DNA of 64,000 nt. It comes from Gammaproteobacteria bacterium (GTDB lineage: Bacteria > Pseudomonadota > Gammaproteobacteria > Pseudomonadales > Pseudohongiellaceae). Within the stretch, counting starts at the first letter, position 1; each line of letters starts with the position of its first letter. The stretch spans positions 62,001-126,000 of the forward strand of contig VMDC01000015.1 in assembly GCA_008081045.1 (NCBI GenBank), read 5' to 3'. The position numbers and the translations under genes were made by a program. Shown one piece after another: positions 38,071 to 48,756 of this stretch. The notes under the pieces were generated by a model. It did not search any database. It had not been told where the DNA came from and saw only the letters and a program-made list of their open reading frames with translations.

Positions 38071-39620
38071 AGCGTTTCGCCTCCGGCAGTCCCGATTCGC
38101 GCCTGCAGAGCGATGCGCAGCTGATTTTTGTCGCTGAAGAGAGAGCGGACTCCATGACTTTCCTGGTAGGTCTCATGCCCTTTACCTGCAACCAATACCA
38201 CATCGCCGGGGGCCGCCTGACTGACCGCTGCTTCGATGGCTGACGCGCGATCACGGATGACCAGGCATTCAGCCGGCTCTGACATTCCGCTGAGAATGTG
38301 CTGCGTGATTTCTTCGCCCGCTTCATTGCGGGGGTTATCGTCTGTCAGAATGATGTGATCTGCATATTGTTCCGCGATTTCACCCATCATCGGGCGCTTG
38401 CCTTTATCCCGGTTGCCTCCACATCCGAAAACACACCAGATTGCGCCGTCAAAATGATCTCGCAAGGCGCTTAACGCACTACAGAGACCATCCGGGGTGT
38501 GGGCGTAATCGACAACGGTGGTGATATCAGAGTTACCCACGATTTCCATACGCCCCGAAACCGGCTTCAAGCGAGCCACTTGATCACACAATGTCTGTAA
38601 TGACGCCCGACTGTCGATCCCCAGATAGGCAATCAAGGCAGTTACAACCGCCAGAACATTACTGAAATTGAAGTGACCAAGAAGTTCAGCCTCTAACCTC
38701 GCTTCCCCAACCGGAGTCACCAGGTCGGCAGAGAAGCCATTCCTATCCAGAGTGACCTGCTTGGCGTAAACAGAAGCAGATGCGTTACCTGCACTGTAGG
38801 TCCAAACCTGAACGCTATCCGAAACCACATCGATGAATGAAAGTGCGTACTGATCATCCAGATTGATAACTGCGTTGCACAAACCGGGCATCGTGAAGAG
38901 CCGCCTTTTATTTTCCGCATAGCTCTCCATAGACTCATGATAATCAAGATGGTCACGGGAAAGATTGGTAAAAATTGCTGTCTTGAAATTGACCGCTGCC
39001 ACCCGTTTTTGATGCAACCCGACTGAGGACACCTCCATGGCCACAGGATCAAGGCCTCTCTGACTCATTTCCGCCAGAGCCATTTGCGTGAATACCGCAT
39101 CAGGCGTCGTCAACTCGGTTGCTAACAGGTTGTCGAATGGACCGTAACCCAGTGTACCCATAACACCGCAATTCTGACCGACAGCACGCAAAACTTGCGC
39201 TATAAATTGTGAGCAACTGGTTTTGCCGTTGGTGCCTGTGATGCCAAAAATACTGAGCGCCTCACTGGGCCTGCCATAGAATCGAGCTGCGATTTCACTG
39301 ATTTTTGCGGTCAGATTGTCTACCGCAATAACCGGTTTACCCCGGAGAATCCGGATGCCCTGCCATTCCCCTCCGGACTCAGCCAGAACGGCGGAAACGT
39401 CGTGATCAAGGGCGGTACTGATGTAGTCCCGGGCGTCGTGATTGCGACCGAAGTAGGCAATGAATAAATCGCCCGAAACCAATTTCCTGCTGTCGATCTG
39501 AATACCCGTTACCGGCACCGCCAATTCAGGCAGCGCATCAACTTCCACGTCAACAAGCCCAGAAATAAGATCCTGTAATGAAGCAGACATGCTGATTGTC
39601 TGAGCTGTACTAGAAGTCAT
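38067..39620 (-). CDS. murE: UDP-MurNAc-L-Ala-D-Glu-meso-diaminopimelate ligase
   Basis: Adds the third stem-peptide residue. The motif DDNPRNE near residue 418 predicts meso-diaminopimelate rather than lysine. The 517 residues include the P-loop GITGTNGKTSCSQFIAQ, TNLSRDHLDYHESME and VDYAHTPDGL. The ATG overlaps the ftsI stop (ATGA); a second ATG ten codons in is possible. Confidence 0.97.
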   Translation of the reverse strand: MTSSTAQTISMSASLQDLISGLVDVEVDALPELAVPVTGIQIDSRKLVSGDLFIAYFGRNHDARDYISTALDHDVSAVLAESGGEWQGIRILRGKPVIAVDNLTAKISEIAARFYGRPSEALSIFGITGTNGKTSCSQFIAQVLRAVGQNCGVMGTLGYGPFDNLLATELTTPDAVFTQMALAEMSQRGLDPVAMEVSSVGLHQKRVAAVNFKTAIFTNLSRDHLDYHESMESYAENKRRLFTMPGLCNAVINLDDQYALSFIDVVSDSVQVWTYSAGNASASVYAKQVTLDRNGFSADLVTPVGEARLEAELLGHFNFSNVLAVVTALIAYLGIDSRASLQTLCDQVARLKPVSGRMEIVGNSDITTVVDYAHTPDGLCSALSALRDHFDGAIWCVFGCGGNRDKGKRPMMGEIAEQYADHIILTDDNPRNEAGEEITQHILSGMSEPAECLVIRDRASAIEAAVSQAAPGDVVLVAGKGHETYQESHGVRSLFSDKNQLRIALQARIGTAGGETL

Positions 39621-41341
39621 TGGACACTGCTGCTCAAAAGATTTTGCGTGGGTATCTCGTCTGGTGAAATATTTAAGATTCGCATGGCACCGGCGGCAAT
39701 TTGCGAAAATACCGGCGCAGCAACCTGTCCACCGTAATGCTCATCACCTCTCGGTTCATTGATCACCACGACAACAACGATCTTGGGGTCTGAAGCTGGG
39801 ACCAGACCCACAAAAAACGAATTGTGCAGGTTGTCTTCGTATCCGTAATCACCGACCACATGAGCTGTACCGGTCTTGCCGGCCACTTCGTAAAATGGAA
39901 TGTTGGCCTCAATCGCAGACCCCCCTCGACTCGAATCAACCACAGTCTCAAGCATCGCTTTGACCTCAGCTGCGATCGTCGGGCTGATGACTTGCGACCG
40001 GGGGAGTTGCGCCAACTCGTCTTCTGAGAGCCGCAGCAAGGAAACAGGCTTGCGGATACCACCATCCGCAATTACGGAGTATGCACTGGCCAACTGCAGT
40101 GCCGAGGCAGACAAACCATAACCGTAAGACAGGGTCGCCGTTTCAATACGGCTCCAGCGACGAGGGTTGGGCAATACCCCTCCGCGCTCTCCTGGAAAGC
40201 TTGTCCCCGGCACTTCGCCGAACCCTACTCTTTGCAACACGTCTCTAATCGGCTCCGCACCAATTTCAAAGGCGATTTTACTGGTGCCGATGTTGCTGGA
40301 TTTGGTGATCACGGAAGACAAATTCAGTGTGCCATAGTTGAAAATATCTCTGACTTCATTTGGACCAACCATCATCCAGCCCGGGCTTGTCTCAATGACG
40401 GTATCCGGCTCAAACAACGCAGACTCCAACGCGGCCACAATCGTAAAAGGCTTAACAGTCGAGCCAGGCTCAAAAACATCTGTGACAGCCCGGTTACGCA
40501 GAACACTAAAATCTGTCATGTCCGCTTTGTTATGAGGGTTGTAGGATGGCTGATTGACCATCGCCAGAACCTCTCCGGTATCCACATCAAGAACGACCGC
40601 AGAAGCCGCCTTGGCGCGACGGGTAATGAACTCCGCCTTCAGCGACCGATACGCAAGATTCTGTAATTGAAAGTCAATTGACAGCGACAGATTATGCCCC
40701 GGCTCGGCAGGCTGGATTGTCTGCCGCTCTTCAATGATGTGACCGCGGCGGTCTTGAATAATCTGACGTTTACCCGGCGTGCCACTTAGCCAGTCGTTGT
40801 ACGTCAATTCCAGACCTTCTTGACCCACATCGTCTATGTTACTGAAGCCGATTACATGCGATGTCACCTCGCCCTGCGGGTAAAATCTTTGATATTCCTG
40901 CTGTGCACCGACATGATTCAGATTCAGATCAAGCACTCTTTTCGCATCAGCCGGCGCCAGTCTCCTTTTCACGTAAAGGAACTTGCTGGAAGCATGGTTC
41001 GCAATTGAATTGGTCAGTACATCTGGATTCAGCTCGAGCGCAGTCGCGAGTGCGCCAATGACTTCCGGAGCATGAACCAATTCGCTCGGATCAACCCAGA
41101 TCGACTGAACCGGAGTGCTAACTGCAAGCGGCTCGCCGTTACGGTCACTAATCAATCCCCGGTGCGCAACCAGGGGAATATTTCGAATTGTCCGCTTATC
41201 ACCCTCTACCTGCAGAAAGTCTTTTTCCAGCACATGAAGAGCACTTAATTTCCAAGCGATAACCAAGACACACAGGAACAGACCGAACAGAACCAGCAAT
41301 ACCCGCCACTGCTTTGCCATGGATTTAAGGCTGTCGATCAT
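39617..41341 (-). CDS. ftsI: Septal D,D-transpeptidase FtsI (PBP3)
   Basis: Class B penicillin-binding protein that cross-links septal peptidoglycan. The 574-residue protein has one N-terminal membrane segment (about 15-35) and a dimerisation domain. The penicillin-binding domain has all motifs: the SxxK serine in EPGSTVKPFT, SSN in TKSSNIGTSK, and KTG in VAGKTGTAHV. Its start overlaps ftsL by 17 bases. Confidence 0.98.
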   Translation of the reverse strand: MIDSLKSMAKQWRVLLVLFGLFLCVLVIAWKLSALHVLEKDFLQVEGDKRTIRNIPLVAHRGLISDRNGEPLAVSTPVQSIWVDPSELVHAPEVIGALATALELNPDVLTNSIANHASSKFLYVKRRLAPADAKRVLDLNLNHVGAQQEYQRFYPQGEVTSHVIGFSNIDDVGQEGLELTYNDWLSGTPGKRQIIQDRRGHIIEERQTIQPAEPGHNLSLSIDFQLQNLAYRSLKAEFITRRAKAASAVVLDVDTGEVLAMVNQPSYNPHNKADMTDFSVLRNRAVTDVFEPGSTVKPFTIVAALESALFEPDTVIETSPGWMMVGPNEVRDIFNYGTLNLSSVITKSSNIGTSKIAFEIGAEPIRDVLQRVGFGEVPGTSFPGERGGVLPNPRRWSRIETATLSYGYGLSASALQLASAYSVIADGGIRKPVSLLRLSEDELAQLPRSQVISPTIAAEVKAMLETVVDSSRGGSAIEANIPFYEVAGKTGTAHVVGDYGYEDNLHNSFFVGLVPASDPKIVVVVVINEPRGDEHYGGQVAAPVFSQIAAGAMRILNISPDEIPTQNLLSSSVQ

Positions 41342-41696
41342 TCAGTTTCACCATAACAATGTCGCTGATCCGTGGCACCTGCATCTGCAGTTCATGCGTT
41401 GCTTTCTGCTCTATCCTGCCGTCCAGACCGAAAGTGCTTTGCTCAAGCAGTAGTTGCCCCCACTCCACGTCCAACTGATTGGCTTCTTCGCGTAACACTT
41501 GAAGCCCATTGAAAGCAAAGCGGTTCTCATGGGTTGTTTTAACAACCATCAAACCAGAGACAAGCAGCGTAATGAGAAGAAAATACAGCAGCGCGGAAGA
41601 TCCTGAGGCAAGACCAAGCCAAACGAGAACCGGATGCGGCACCACCGGCTTTTCACCGCCTGACCGCCTGAATTTTTTGTCCGACCTCCCCCTCAC
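41325..41696 (-). CDS. ftsL: Cell division protein FtsL
   Basis: Small bitopic protein that forms a complex with FtsQ and FtsB. The 123 residues have a basic cytoplasmic tail, one membrane helix (about 30-52) and a periplasmic coiled coil, RFAFNGLQVLREEANQLDVE. Sequence similarity is low, as usual for FtsL; position between rsmH and ftsI supports the call. It overlaps both neighbours. Confidence 0.93.
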   Translation of the reverse strand: MRGRSDKKFRRSGGEKPVVPHPVLVWLGLASGSSALLYFLLITLLVSGLMVVKTTHENRFAFNGLQVLREEANQLDVEWGQLLLEQSTFGLDGRIEQKATHELQMQVPRISDIVMVKLNDRQP

Positions 41697-42640
41697 AACG
41701 CCACCGCCGCTGCAACTTCAAGTTTTTCCGCTGTTCGCATCACCGCACTGCGGGCCCTGCTGTTTACCTGCACTTCGTCCGCAGTCGGGCGAATTGGCCG
41801 GCCGATCAACCTGAGGGAGGGCTTCAGCTGTGCTGCCGTAACCGGCACACCGCGGGGAAAGCTGTCTCCTTTCGCGCACCTGGCCATAAATTTTTTGACC
41901 ATTCGGTCTTCAAGCGAATGAAAACTTATCACCACAAGCCGGCCTCCGGTGGCCAGACTGTTTGAAGCAGCTTCCAGCGCAGAGTCCAGTTCAGACAATT
42001 CGTTGTTGATATGCATGCGTATTGCCTGAAATGTACGCGTGGCGGGATGCTTGTGCTTTTCCCAGGCGGGATGGGCCTGTTTGACAATATCTGCAAGCTG
42101 ACCGGTTCGCGTAATGGCCATTTCAGTCCTGACTTTCACAATTGCCCGAGCTATCCTTCTTGAATATCGCTCTTCGCCAAGCTGATAGATCACATCAGCG
42201 ATCTGTTGCTCCGGGGCATCAGCAAGCCACTCTGCTGCTGAGGGTTGAGCTTCACTGTCCATCCTCATATCGAGCGGACCATCTCTCATGAAACTGAATC
42301 CTCGCTCGGGCTCGTCCAGCTGTGGCGAAGACACACCAAGATCGAACAAAATGCCGTCCACCTTGCCTTGCAACCGAGCTTCGGACAAAGCGCTCTCCAA
42401 TGCGCCAAATGGTGTCTTCATGGCTTTGACCCGCGGGTCTTGTGCCATGAGCCCCTGGGCGGCCGCGATCGCTTCAGGATCGCGGTCCAGCACCAGGAGA
42501 CTCCCCCCCACACCTAAGGTGTCCAATATTGCTCTTGCATGCCCTCCCCGCCCGAAGGTGGCGTCGACATATCTCCCTTCCGGGCGAACATTCAGAGCTG
42601 AGACCGCTTCTTGTTTCAGAACCGTTTCGTGATGCCTCAT
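41693..42640 (-). CDS. rsmH: 16S rRNA m4C1402 methyltransferase RsmH
   Basis: S-adenosylmethionine-dependent enzyme (older name MraW) that methylates N4 of C1402 in the ribosomal P site. The 315 residues show MRHHETVLKQEAVSAL at the start, YVDATFGRGGHARAIL (about 24-39), DLGVSSPQLDEPERGFSF and ISFHSLEDRMVKKFM. It is the second gene of the cluster and overlaps ftsL by four bases. Confidence 0.98.
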   Translation of the reverse strand: MRHHETVLKQEAVSALNVRPEGRYVDATFGRGGHARAILDTLGVGGSLLVLDRDPEAIAAAQGLMAQDPRVKAMKTPFGALESALSEARLQGKVDGILFDLGVSSPQLDEPERGFSFMRDGPLDMRMDSEAQPSAAEWLADAPEQQIADVIYQLGEERYSRRIARAIVKVRTEMAITRTGQLADIVKQAHPAWEKHKHPATRTFQAIRMHINNELSELDSALEAASNSLATGGRLVVISFHSLEDRMVKKFMARCAKGDSFPRGVPVTAAQLKPSLRLIGRPIRPTADEVQVNSRARSAVMRTAEKLEVAAAVAL

Positions 42641-42665
42641 CAGTACTGACCGCCTTCGCGTGCAA

Positions 42666-43121
42666 TTAAAGCGCGAGCGTTCTCAGCTTTTCTGGGAGTT
42701 CACCTTCTGTTGTGCTCTCTGTAAGCCAGGTATCTCGCTGCTCAGACCAGCTTTGCTGATCCCAAATTTCCAATTTTTTACCTTGCCCGATCAGACAGAC
42801 GTGTTTTTCCAGTTTCGCGTACTGCCTGAGCTCTTGTGGTAATAAAACGCGCCCGCTGTTATCAAGCTCCAGATCGTTCGCATGACCGATCAACAAATGT
42901 TTCACCCGCTGAGACATCGGGTCAAAACTGGACAGAGACTCAATTTGCCTCTCGATCTGCTCCCACTCCGGCAAGGGATACAACAGCAGGCAACAGTGGT
43001 TCGTATCGATCGTCACAACCATCCGGCCGGCGCAGGCAGCAACCAACTGCTCACGATAACGAGCCGGCATCGCCATCCGTCCCTTTGCATCCAGATTGAT
43101 TGTATTGATGCCCCGAAACAC
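42666..43121 (-). CDS. mraZ: Transcriptional regulator MraZ
   Basis: AbrB-like DNA-binding protein that represses the division and wall cluster by binding repeats in its own leader. The 151 residues hold two MraZ repeats, each with a D-x-x-R-x-x-hP pattern: INLDAKGRMAMPARYRE (about 7-23) and LELDNSGRVLLPQELRQ. A set of five boxes upstream fits autorepression. It is the first gene of the cluster, 25 bases before rsmH. Confidence 0.97.
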   Translation of the reverse strand: MFRGINTINLDAKGRMAMPARYREQLVAACAGRMVVTIDTNHCCLLLYPLPEWEQIERQIESLSSFDPMSQRVKHLLIGHANDLELDNSGRVLLPQELRQYAKLEKHVCLIGQGKKLEIWDQQSWSEQRDTWLTESTTEGELPEKLRTLAL

Positions 43122-43166
43122 GCCCTGCCCCTGATACTGATTGTTGTCTCTGGTGGCCAGTGTGAG

Positions 43167-43212
43167 CCACTATGCCCCACTTTTATACCAATAAATACCA
43201 CTTTTCTCCACT
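43167..43212 (-). promoter_or_regulatory. MraZ-binding repeat array
   Basis: On the minus strand, five TGG boxes preceded by an A/G-T step (AGTGG, AGTGG, ATTGG, AGTGG, AGTGG) are spaced 10, 10, 11 and 10 bases apart. They sit between the cluster promoter and mraZ. MraZ of E. coli and other bacteria binds direct TGGGN repeats with about ten-base spacing here. Repeats are observed; binding is inferred. Confidence 0.8.
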
Positions 43213-43219
43213 AAATTAC

Positions 43220-43248
43220 ACTATAGGCAGTGATCGGCCGCTGCGCAA
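43220..43248 (-). promoter_or_regulatory. Sigma-70 promoter of the division and wall cluster
   Basis: On the minus strand TTGCGC (43243-43248), a 17-base spacer and TATAGT (43220-43225). The -10 box matches five of six bases and the -35 four of six. Transcription would start near 43213, just before the MraZ boxes, so MraZ would bind the early transcribed region. Confidence 0.7.
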
Positions 43249-43443
43249 GACAATTTATGTTTTTTTTCAAGAAATTACGCGATCCTGCCGCTATCTGGGG
43301 TGTTACTCCCAAGAACCGCCGATTCAGAACATTAGCAACTGTCGTAAATACAAATTAATAGCGAACGAAATTAAAGTGTTTTCTCATCTGACGGCACCGA
43401 CCGGCTGTCGCGAAGAAAGCACAAGAAGAAGGGGAAGGAAAAA

Positions 43444-43806
43444 GCGAGTCAGCCTGTAAGCCGGGTTCTGTCGAGGACAATTATTCATCTGCAGCTTGCG
43501 TCACCGCAAACTTGTAGCGGCCTACCCGAATCCAATGCGAGCAACATCTCAGGATTCCTATTTGGCCTTGCTCCGAGTGGGGTTTACCTTGCCACGAACT
43601 GTTACCAGTCGTGCGGTGCGCTCTTACCGCACCATTTCACCCTTACCTAATCACAAACGCAATTCGGCGGTATATTTTCTGCTGCACTTGCCGTAGGCTC
43701 ACGCCCCCCAGGTGTTACCTGGCACCCTGCTCTGTGGAGCCCGGACTTTCCTCTGCAAGTTGTGCCTCAGAAGAGGCAGGTTGCAGCAATTGCCCAGCTG
43801 ACTCGC
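43444..43806 (-). ncRNA. rnpB: RNase P RNA (M1-type)
   Basis: Catalytic RNA that trims tRNA 5' ends. The ten-base P1 stem is exact: GCGAGTCAGC at the 5' end (43797-43806) and GCTGACTCGC at the 3' end (43444-43453). The conserved GAGGAAAGTCCGGGCTCC and the 3' ACAGAACCCGGCTTACAGG are present. The end is followed by TTTTTCC on the minus strand, which could serve as terminator. The length of about 363 bases fits a type A RNA. The 5' end may be one or two bases longer. Confidence 0.97.
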
Positions 43807-43859
43807 GCCAATCTTAGAACCTGACAGGCAGCGGCGCAATCCCTAAGATCGGCCCGCTT

Positions 43860-44738
43860 CTAATGATCTCGCTCCAGCACGCGTCGATACAGCTCATTTT
43901 TTGACAGCCCGAGAACGGTACTGATGAAGGCGACCGCCTTTTTCATCGACATCTCCTTACGAAGCTCCGCAACCAGCCCCTCGGCTTTTTCGAGCCTCGC
44001 CTCTTGCCAGGCGGCCTCGTCTCCGCCGGCAATGACGACCACAAACTCGCCCTTCATGTGGTTCTCATGTTCAGTCAACCAGGCCTTGGCCATGGCCAGT
44101 GTGCCACAAAAATGCTGCTCAAATTTCTTAGTAAGTTCTCTCCCCAAAAAGACCTGACGAGAGCTTTCAAAATGCGACGCGCAGGATTCGAGCATGGCAT
44201 TGATTCGGTGGGGCGCCTCGTAGAAGATCATCGTCCGCTGCTCAGTGATTAATGCCATCAGGCGTTTGTCGCGCGCACCGGCTTTGGCCGGAAGAAAACC
44301 CTCAAAAATAAAGCGGTCAGTAGGCAGCCCTGCGACACTCAACGCCGCGATGAGCGCGCTGGGCCCAGGTATCGGGATCACGTTCATCCCATGACTCCTT
44401 GCTGCCGCGACGAGCCCATAGCCCGGATCCGAGATAAGCGGCGTACCGGCGTCAGAAACGAGCGCGACCGACTCGCCCTGAGTCAGCTTCTGAAGTATCC
44501 TCTGGGTCGCGCTTTGATCTGAGAAATCATGATACGCCGTCAACCGGGTTGTTATGCCGTAGTGATTGAGCAATTTCTGAGTTGTCCGTGTATCCTCTGC
44601 CGCAATTACCTCCACCTGTTTGAGCACTTCAATCGCTCGTAAGGACATGTCCGCTAGATTGCCGATGGGGGTCGCTACCACAAAGAGCGTGCCTCCCGGC
44701 GTGACGGAATTTCGAGGAAAATTGCCCGGTTCGCCCAC
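43860..44738 (-). CDS. rsmI: 16S rRNA 2'-O-methyltransferase RsmI
   Basis: Methylates the ribose of C1402, the same nucleotide that RsmH modifies. The 292 residues have LFVVATPIGNLADMSLRA (about 18-35), AEDTRTTQKLL, SDAGTPLISDPGYGLV and IPGPSALIAAL, the tetrapyrrole methylase fold. It diverges from lpoA with 40 bases between starts, so each promoter must reach into the other gene. Confidence 0.97.
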   Translation of the reverse strand: MGEPGNFPRNSVTPGGTLFVVATPIGNLADMSLRAIEVLKQVEVIAAEDTRTTQKLLNHYGITTRLTAYHDFSDQSATQRILQKLTQGESVALVSDAGTPLISDPGYGLVAAARSHGMNVIPIPGPSALIAALSVAGLPTDRFIFEGFLPAKAGARDKRLMALITEQRTMIFYEAPHRINAMLESCASHFESSRQVFLGRELTKKFEQHFCGTLAMAKAWLTEHENHMKGEFVVVIAGGDEAAWQEARLEKAEGLVAELRKEMSMKKAVAFISTVLGLSKNELYRRVLERDH

Positions 44739-44778
44739 TTGTATTACTCTTTTTTATTCCCTGACGTCAGAGCTCCGC

Positions 44779-46623
44779 ATGTTACCGCGCAGAAGCCTCA
44801 CAGCTCCATTGAAAATTCTGAGCCTCACGATGCTGGTCGCGTGTAGCACCAGCGAAATTTCAGGCCCGCAACCACCTGACGAAGACAGTGATACACTGCG
44901 ACAAGCCATATCCCTTATCAGGGAGGCTGAGGGAACAACGGGGAGCACAGCGGCCAATTATCTTATCCAAGCCGCAAAACTGTTGCTTACAGAGTCCGAA
45001 TTTGAACGCGCGGGCGAGCTGGTGGAACGCATTGATCGCCCGGCCGCTCTGCCATCCTCATTAAAGGTTTCCTATGCGCTGCTGCAAGCCGATTTAGCCA
45101 TCTCACAAAACGACCGAGCGGCCGCTTTGCGCTGGTTAACGGGAAATCTCGTGAGAGATCTGGACGCAGATGACGCAGCGGCACCAGAACTTTATTCAAC
45201 GCTCGGGGATCTTCATCTTGAAAACAACTCCACAGCTGCAGCGGTTGCCGCTTACGCCCTGGCCGCAAGGACGCTGAATCACCCCAGATCGACTCAGAAC
45301 ATCGAAACACTCTGGCATTTGCTGACTGCTCTGGAAAAGACCGAACTGGAGCGGCTTGCTGAAGACGCCAACAGCTATGAGTTGCGAGGATGGATAGAGC
45401 TTGCACGCGTTTTTCTGGCGGGGGAAAGCAACATCCGCAGCCAACTCAACGCCATTGAACGCTGGCGCTCAGTATGGACCAGTCATACTGCCTCACAGAC
45501 CCTGCCGTCAGATCTCGCAGCCCTGCAGTCTCTGTGGGACGACCGCCCGCGAAAAATCGCACTCTTGCTTCCGCTACAGCAACCCGCCGGCATCGCAATT
45601 CAGGAAGGGTTTTTCAGTGCCTATTACGAGTCACTGCAAATCAGCAGGGACGTCCCTACTGTCTCTACTTACGACACCAGCTCGGTGGTAAATCCGGAGG
45701 CTGTGTATCAGCAAGCAGTAGAATCAGGCGCAGATCTGATCATAGGCCCTCTGAATAAATCACTGGTAAATCAACTGGCGAAAAAGGAAGACTTACCGGT
45801 TCCAACACTGGCTCTGAATTATGCAGACTCGGTCGAAGAATCACCCCGGAATCTGTATCAGTTCGGACTGGCACCCGCTGACGAAATTTCTCAAATCCTG
45901 AACCTGGCGTGGGCACGTAATTATCGTCGTGCGGCGCTGATCGCACCAGAAGCGGCTGATTATGATCGTTTGCGGTCGGCTTTCGCAGCAAATTGGCAGG
46001 ATCGGGGCGGGAAGATTGTTTCGCTCGCCACGTATGGCGAGACCAATGATTACAGTACCGTAATTAAAAATCTCATGGCAATCGATGCGAGCGAAGAGCG
46101 CCTGGAAAATCTTCGGAGCCTCTTGCCGCGGAATAACATCGAATTCATACCGAGGCGCCGGCAGGACATCGACTTCATTTTTCTCATCGCCAATCCCCGT
46201 CAAGCCCGCTTGATAAAACCGACGCTGGCTTTTTATTTCGCAGCCGATGTGCCTGTATTCGCCTTACCGTCCGTGTTTGATGGTCTGAATGGGTCGACCG
46301 ATAATCGGGATCTGGAAGGCATCTGGTTCGCTGACGCACCCTGGCTACTCGAAAATGGCAGTCTTAAACAGCAAATCGACGGCCAGTTGAGAGCCGCCCA
46401 AGGCTCCTCTCAACGACTCAGGGCACTCGGTGTCGACAGCTTCAGGTTGTACCCCCGCCTTAATCAGATGACCCGCAGACCGGATATTGCGATCGCTGGC
46501 GCGACCGGGTCACTCACACTCCCAGAGAGCGGAAGGATTCATCGTAGCCTGCAATTCGCTCAGTTCCGAGGCGGCACCGCAACGCGTTCCGAAGTCCGGC
46601 TCCCTGCTTCTGTTTCAGATTGA
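44779..46623 (+). CDS. lpoA: LpoA-like outer-membrane lipoprotein, PBP1A activator
   Basis: Lipoprotein of the LppC/LpoA family that in E. coli reaches through the periplasm to stimulate PBP1A. From ATG 44779 the protein has 614 residues. The signal ends in a lipobox (LTMLVAC, Cys22), then helical TPR-like repeats (about 30-240) and a substrate-binding-like domain (from DRPRKIALLLPL). An upstream frame extends 53 codons into rsmI and is rejected. It heads lpoA-yraN-diaA-dolP, matching E. coli yraMNOP. Confidence 0.93.
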   Translation: MLPRRSLTAPLKILSLTMLVACSTSEISGPQPPDEDSDTLRQAISLIREAEGTTGSTAANYLIQAAKLLLTESEFERAGELVERIDRPAALPSSLKVSYALLQADLAISQNDRAAALRWLTGNLVRDLDADDAAAPELYSTLGDLHLENNSTAAAVAAYALAARTLNHPRSTQNIETLWHLLTALEKTELERLAEDANSYELRGWIELARVFLAGESNIRSQLNAIERWRSVWTSHTASQTLPSDLAALQSLWDDRPRKIALLLPLQQPAGIAIQEGFFSAYYESLQISRDVPTVSTYDTSSVVNPEAVYQQAVESGADLIIGPLNKSLVNQLAKKEDLPVPTLALNYADSVEESPRNLYQFGLAPADEISQILNLAWARNYRRAALIAPEAADYDRLRSAFAANWQDRGGKIVSLATYGETNDYSTVIKNLMAIDASEERLENLRSLLPRNNIEFIPRRRQDIDFIFLIANPRQARLIKPTLAFYFAADVPVFALPSVFDGLNGSTDNRDLEGIWFADAPWLLENGSLKQQIDGQLRAAQGSSQRLRALGVDSFRLYPRLNQMTRRPDIAIAGATGSLTLPESGRIHRSLQFAQFRGGTATRSEVRLPASVSD

Positions 46624-46633
46624 CCTGCTGACA

Positions 46634-46993
46634 GTGCGAACGACACTGATTGGACGCAGAGCGGAACGCCTGGCCGCCAAGCATCTTCTGAGCCGGGGTT
46701 TAAAACTCACCGCTGAGAATTATTCCTGCAAATTCGGCGAAATTGATCTCATCATGGAGGAAGGCGCCTCACAACTGATCTTCATTGAGGTCAGATATCG
46801 GAGCAAGGATCGTTATGGCTCGCCTGTTGAGACCATCACCCAACTGAAGCAGGCAAGGATACGTCGCACCGCCGCGCATTTTTTACTTTCTCACAGTGAG
46901 TATCAGACTTTTACCTGTCGTTTTGACGTCATCGGACTGATTGAAAATCCGCAAGGACATCAATTCCAGTGGATTCAAGCTGCTTTTTATTAG
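46634..46993 (+). CDS. yraN: YraN/UPF0102 family nuclease-like protein
   Basis: Small protein with a restriction-endonuclease-like fold; function unknown. Conserved features are RRAERLAAKHLLSRGL, the catalytic-type GEIDLIM and FIEVRYRSKDRYGSP, QARIRRTA and CRFDVIG. The frame is open from 46487 within lpoA. GTG at 46634 gives 119 residues, the family length, but its ribosome site is weak, so the start is uncertain. Confidence 0.88.
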   Translation: MRTTLIGRRAERLAAKHLLSRGLKLTAENYSCKFGEIDLIMEEGASQLIFIEVRYRSKDRYGSPVETITQLKQARIRRTAAHFLLSHSEYQTFTCRFDVIGLIENPQGHQFQWIQAAFY

Positions 46994-47096
46994 CGCCTAC
47001 ACAGCATGGCGCTCATTTTGTCGTGCATTTTCTATAACAGACCACCAATTGCGGCCGATAACACGTGTGAGAATTCCGCCAGATAACCGGTTTTGA

Positions 47097-48289
<1,193 letters not shown>

Positions 48290-48297
48290 CGCGATGC

Positions 48298-48717
48298 TTA
48301 CTTAACGATACGCAGAGCGGGTTTTGGACTTCCCTTTTTCTCTGAAGGGCCGACAGTGCTTGTCTCCTCGGGGGTAGTAGGCTCTGGCGGTTCGGGCGGC
48401 GCCGACTCCGGGTCAAAAATCATACCCTGACCATTTTCTTTGGCGTAAATCCCGCACACCGCGCTCATTGGCACACTGACAATTTTGGGAATGCCTCCAA
48501 ATCGGCCTTCAAAATTCAGGCTTTCATTGCCAAGATGCAGGTCGCTCACCGCGATCGGAGAAATATTTAGGACAATCTGGCCATCTCGGACGTGCTCCTG
48601 CGGCACCTCTACTCCTTCCCCGAAGGCATTGACCAGAATGTAAGGCGTGCAGCTGTTCTCGACTATCCACTCATACAGGGCTCTCACCACATAGGGACGG
48701 CTTGATGTCATTGCCAT
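48298..48717 (-). CDS. sspB: ClpXP specificity factor SspB
   Basis: Adaptor that brings ssrA-tagged proteins to ClpXP. The 139 residues have SSRPYVVRALYEWIVEN (about 5-21), the substrate-binding RDGQIVLNISPIAVSDL and RFGGIPKIVSVPMSAVCGIYA, then an acidic/Pro linker and the ClpX-binding tail PALRIVK. It follows sspA after 39 bases. Confidence 0.96.
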   Translation of the reverse strand: MAMTSSRPYVVRALYEWIVENSCTPYILVNAFGEGVEVPQEHVRDGQIVLNISPIAVSDLHLGNESLNFEGRFGGIPKIVSVPMSAVCGIYAKENGQGMIFDPESAPPEPPEPTTPEETSTVGPSEKKGSPKPALRIVK

Positions 48718-48756
48718 GGAAGATCGCCCTTGCTAATCCAAAGAATGATCTCAGGA

